From Galbula dea (lineage: Eukaryota; Chordata; Aves; Piciformes; Galbulidae): a stretch of DNA of 64,000 nt. The stretch is from assembly GCA_013399015.1 (NCBI GenBank), contig VWZX01009068.1, positions 986,816-1,050,815 on the forward strand, given 5' to 3'. A model generated the notes under the pieces. It had not been told where the DNA came from, made no database searches, and saw only the letters and a program-made list of their open reading frames with translations. The position numbers were made by a program, and so were the translations under genes. The first letter of the stretch is position 1. The number at the start of each line of letters is the position of its first letter. This document shows positions 61,985 through 64,000 of this stretch, in pieces.

Positions 61985-63639
61985 AAATTCACTTCTTTTG
62001 ATAGCCCCCACCAAAAAATAATCTGAGGGTAAGCTAAGTCTTTTGAAAAGTCTTTAACACACTTCATCATAATGCCAAGGTAACAGTCAATAAACCTTTA
62101 GGCTTAATTACAAAAATCAGAGATGTAAACACCAAAATAAACTAGAATTTTGTGCAATGTATCTAATTATGTTGAGGAAAAGAATGCAGCCTTACTTTTA
62201 TGTCTAGCTGTTTCTCCTCTATCATCCTTTCTGCAGCCTGGGGTTCAAGAACAATAACGCTTTCACTCCAAGATCATACTCAGTTTTTCAGGCTGAATTA
62301 AAAGCCTTCATTTTTTGGTAACCCTCTTTCAGAAGAGAGGGAACACTATCATCTTCAAAATCAATTTTGCCCTCGAAGAAACAGGTTTTTTTTTACTACT
62401 TCTAGCTTTTTACTGTTTTATTGACAACTCCTAAGGAGCAATCTCTTGCCTTGTCTTACTGCACAACTTTATAGGGACCCCAGAAGCAAATATAATTTGG
62501 GATAATCTACAGAAGCCTTTCTCTTTGTCTTGTTTTTTTCATGGAACTTCACACATTTTCTCAGGTTTAAATTAGTCCAGATGGAGAGTTGTCCCTCTGT
62601 AACACCCACTGGCTCCTTGACCTGACTGGAGCAGACAGCTACCTTCCAATCCCTGCTGAGTAACTTGGAAGTGATCCAGGCAGCACATGCAAGATCTAGA
62701 GCTGCTAGCTCATATACTGCAAAGAATGAGCTGTTTCCCAATTTAAAGAGAACATGAGACAAAACACTGAAGATCAGAATAGTGTCAATAGTGCCAGGGC
62801 ATCTGGCACCTACCAGTGTTCACTGCACCAAGCAACCAGCTAAGTTCACTTTCCTACAGAACATGTTAACAAAGAGGACAGGTAGTGCAGAGAGAATCAA
62901 GATAGGAAGCTGCTGGTCTTAAAAAAAACACATTTAACTCTCTGCTCACTGGTAAGAGGATGTCACTGCTCAATTTTTTAGGACATGTCTGTGCTACTAA
63001 ACTGAACAGGCTTATGAGTTTTCCATGACCTTGGGGGCAACTGACATTGCAGGGGTAGCATCCAATTACCTAAACAGTCTTTCTCAAAGAACACGATCCA
63101 AACTCACTTTTAGAAACAGTGCCTGAGTTATTTTCTCCCTTAAATTAAGCTAGAATTCATCTAGTTTTAGGCTAGAATGAAAGTCACCATGAGTCAAAAC
63201 CATGCTGCAGTTTTTGCTAGCAATCAAACAGTACAAATGGCTTTCTGATAGTGTTCAAGCCTCTTGCTCCACCTGTTGTATTTATTGGTATAAGCAAATC
63301 ACACATCCAACTCAGTGTAACACATTTAAAAACTAATTGCTTACCTGGCATTTGTGATATCTTCCATAGTCCACTAATTATCCAGCAAAACTAAGGATAT
63401 GAGACACCTTTTGTCATTTTCCCTGCCCTGTAAGCTGCATAAGGACCAAAAAGGCATGAAGAAGGTCACAGTGGGATGTTGTTATCTTATGTCAGCCCTT
63501 AGGAATGAACATGCTTCCTCTTTGCACACCTACCTGCTTATACAGCTACTCAGCTTGAGCTGCATCAGTAAATGGATGCCCTCAGTGATCAACAAAGAAA
63601 CAGCACATATTTCAGTGTCTGGTTGTGCAAATGTGTCAT
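61985..63639. other. Non-coding sequence, nothing assignable
   Basis: AT-rich with no recognisable gene or transposon. The open frame at 62469-62762 (minus) lacks known motifs. Confidence 0.5.
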
Positions 63640-63782
63640 TTCTGAGGTGTGAGAGCTGGAAGGGACAATGCCAGTAATCTGGTCTGACATCCTTCATTAC
63701 AGCAAACAGTCAAACATCACCCTTTACATAGGCATTGTTCCCCTAAGCAACTCCTGCTTCAGCAAGAACAGAGTGCTACAAA
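63640..63782 (-). mobile_element. Ancient CR1 LINE 3' fragment
   Basis: GAGAGCTGGAAGGGACAATG, CCAGTAATCTGGTCTGACAT, CCTTCATTACAGCAAACAGT and AAGCAACTCCTGCTTCAGCA follow the old amniote CR1 3' end ('gggaccattgtgatcatctagtctgacctcctgtataacacaggcc', 'agtaattcctgcatca'). It lies on the minus strand, is highly diverged and non-coding. Confidence 0.7.
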
Positions 63783-64000
63783 TCACTGCTTCTTAAAGGC
63801 ATGGACAAAACCTGTTAAAAACAGTAGGAGTCTATTGGTGACAAATGGATTTTGTCTAGTGGTGCATAAGTTTAACCAAAAAACATGTCTAAGATTTGCA
63901 TTAGCATATGCAAGTATATGTTTGCATACTTTCCTCCCAAATGCTAATCTTTCTTAAGAAGGATAAGAAATAATCCAAGCAGACAAGCCTCCATCCTCTC
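63783..64000. other. Non-coding sequence to window end
   Basis: AT-rich; nothing recognisable. Confidence 0.5.

Noticed and set aside
1..64000. Bacterial-type operon, CRISPR array or defence system
   Set aside because: No tandem spaced repeats of CRISPR type, no runs of co-directional genes, and CR1/MIR repeats show a vertebrate genome.

Overview
The window looks like AT-rich, CpG-poor vertebrate nuclear DNA, most likely from a bird. The evidence is repeat content: at least five decayed CR1 LINE fragments, two of which still translate into the CR1 reverse-transcriptase region and one into the ORF2 C-terminus, plus a MIR-type SINE with an ATT-rich tail and two ancient amniote CR1/L3-like fragments. 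There is no bacterial gene organisation: no operons, no ribosome-binding sites, and none of the scattered open frames makes a recognisable complete protein. T/G- and A/C-rich low-complexity tracts are common, which would fit a songbird, but the sequence does not fix the species.

Repeats, left to right: a CR1 remnant at about 11.84-12.57 kb (minus), a CR1 3' end at 21.18-21.40 kb (minus), MIR-like pieces at 29.4 and 31.9-32.2 kb, tRNA-like SINE heads at 30.3 and 33.9 kb, CR1 ORF2 at 39.66-39.81 kb (plus), CR1 3' end at 43.97-44.09 kb (minus), CR1 ORF2 at 45.95-46.19 kb (minus), and ancient CR1/L3-like fragments at 60.78-60.88 and 63.64-63.78 kb (minus). There are also two short imperfect tandem duplications (24.58-24.73 and 58.85-58.92 kb), an almost perfect hairpin (38.75 kb), and an unclassified sequence shared between 40.75 and 42.05 kb.

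Coding content: the best candidate is one internal exon on the plus strand at 22889-23021, with a long polypyrimidine acceptor, an uninterrupted 44-codon frame and a CAG|GT donor. I do not recognise the protein. A second acceptor-linked open segment lies about 1.2 kb downstream at 24243-24355 and is compatible in phase. Other exon-like segments (26903-27041, 43044-43123, and minus-strand microexon-like pieces at 33.06 and 57.57 kb) are much weaker. The long open frames at 44677-45219, 53543-53956 and 61720-61950 are reported as unexplained, not as genes.

The most economical reading is one or more large introns, or a gene desert, with sparse exons, old transposon debris and several AT-rich, homeodomain-motif-dense blocks (9.48, 16.33, 48.59, 55.41 and 58.20 kb) that could be conserved regulatory elements. 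I found no tRNA, rRNA, CRISPR array, intact mobile element, endogenous retrovirus or coherent multi-gene system.
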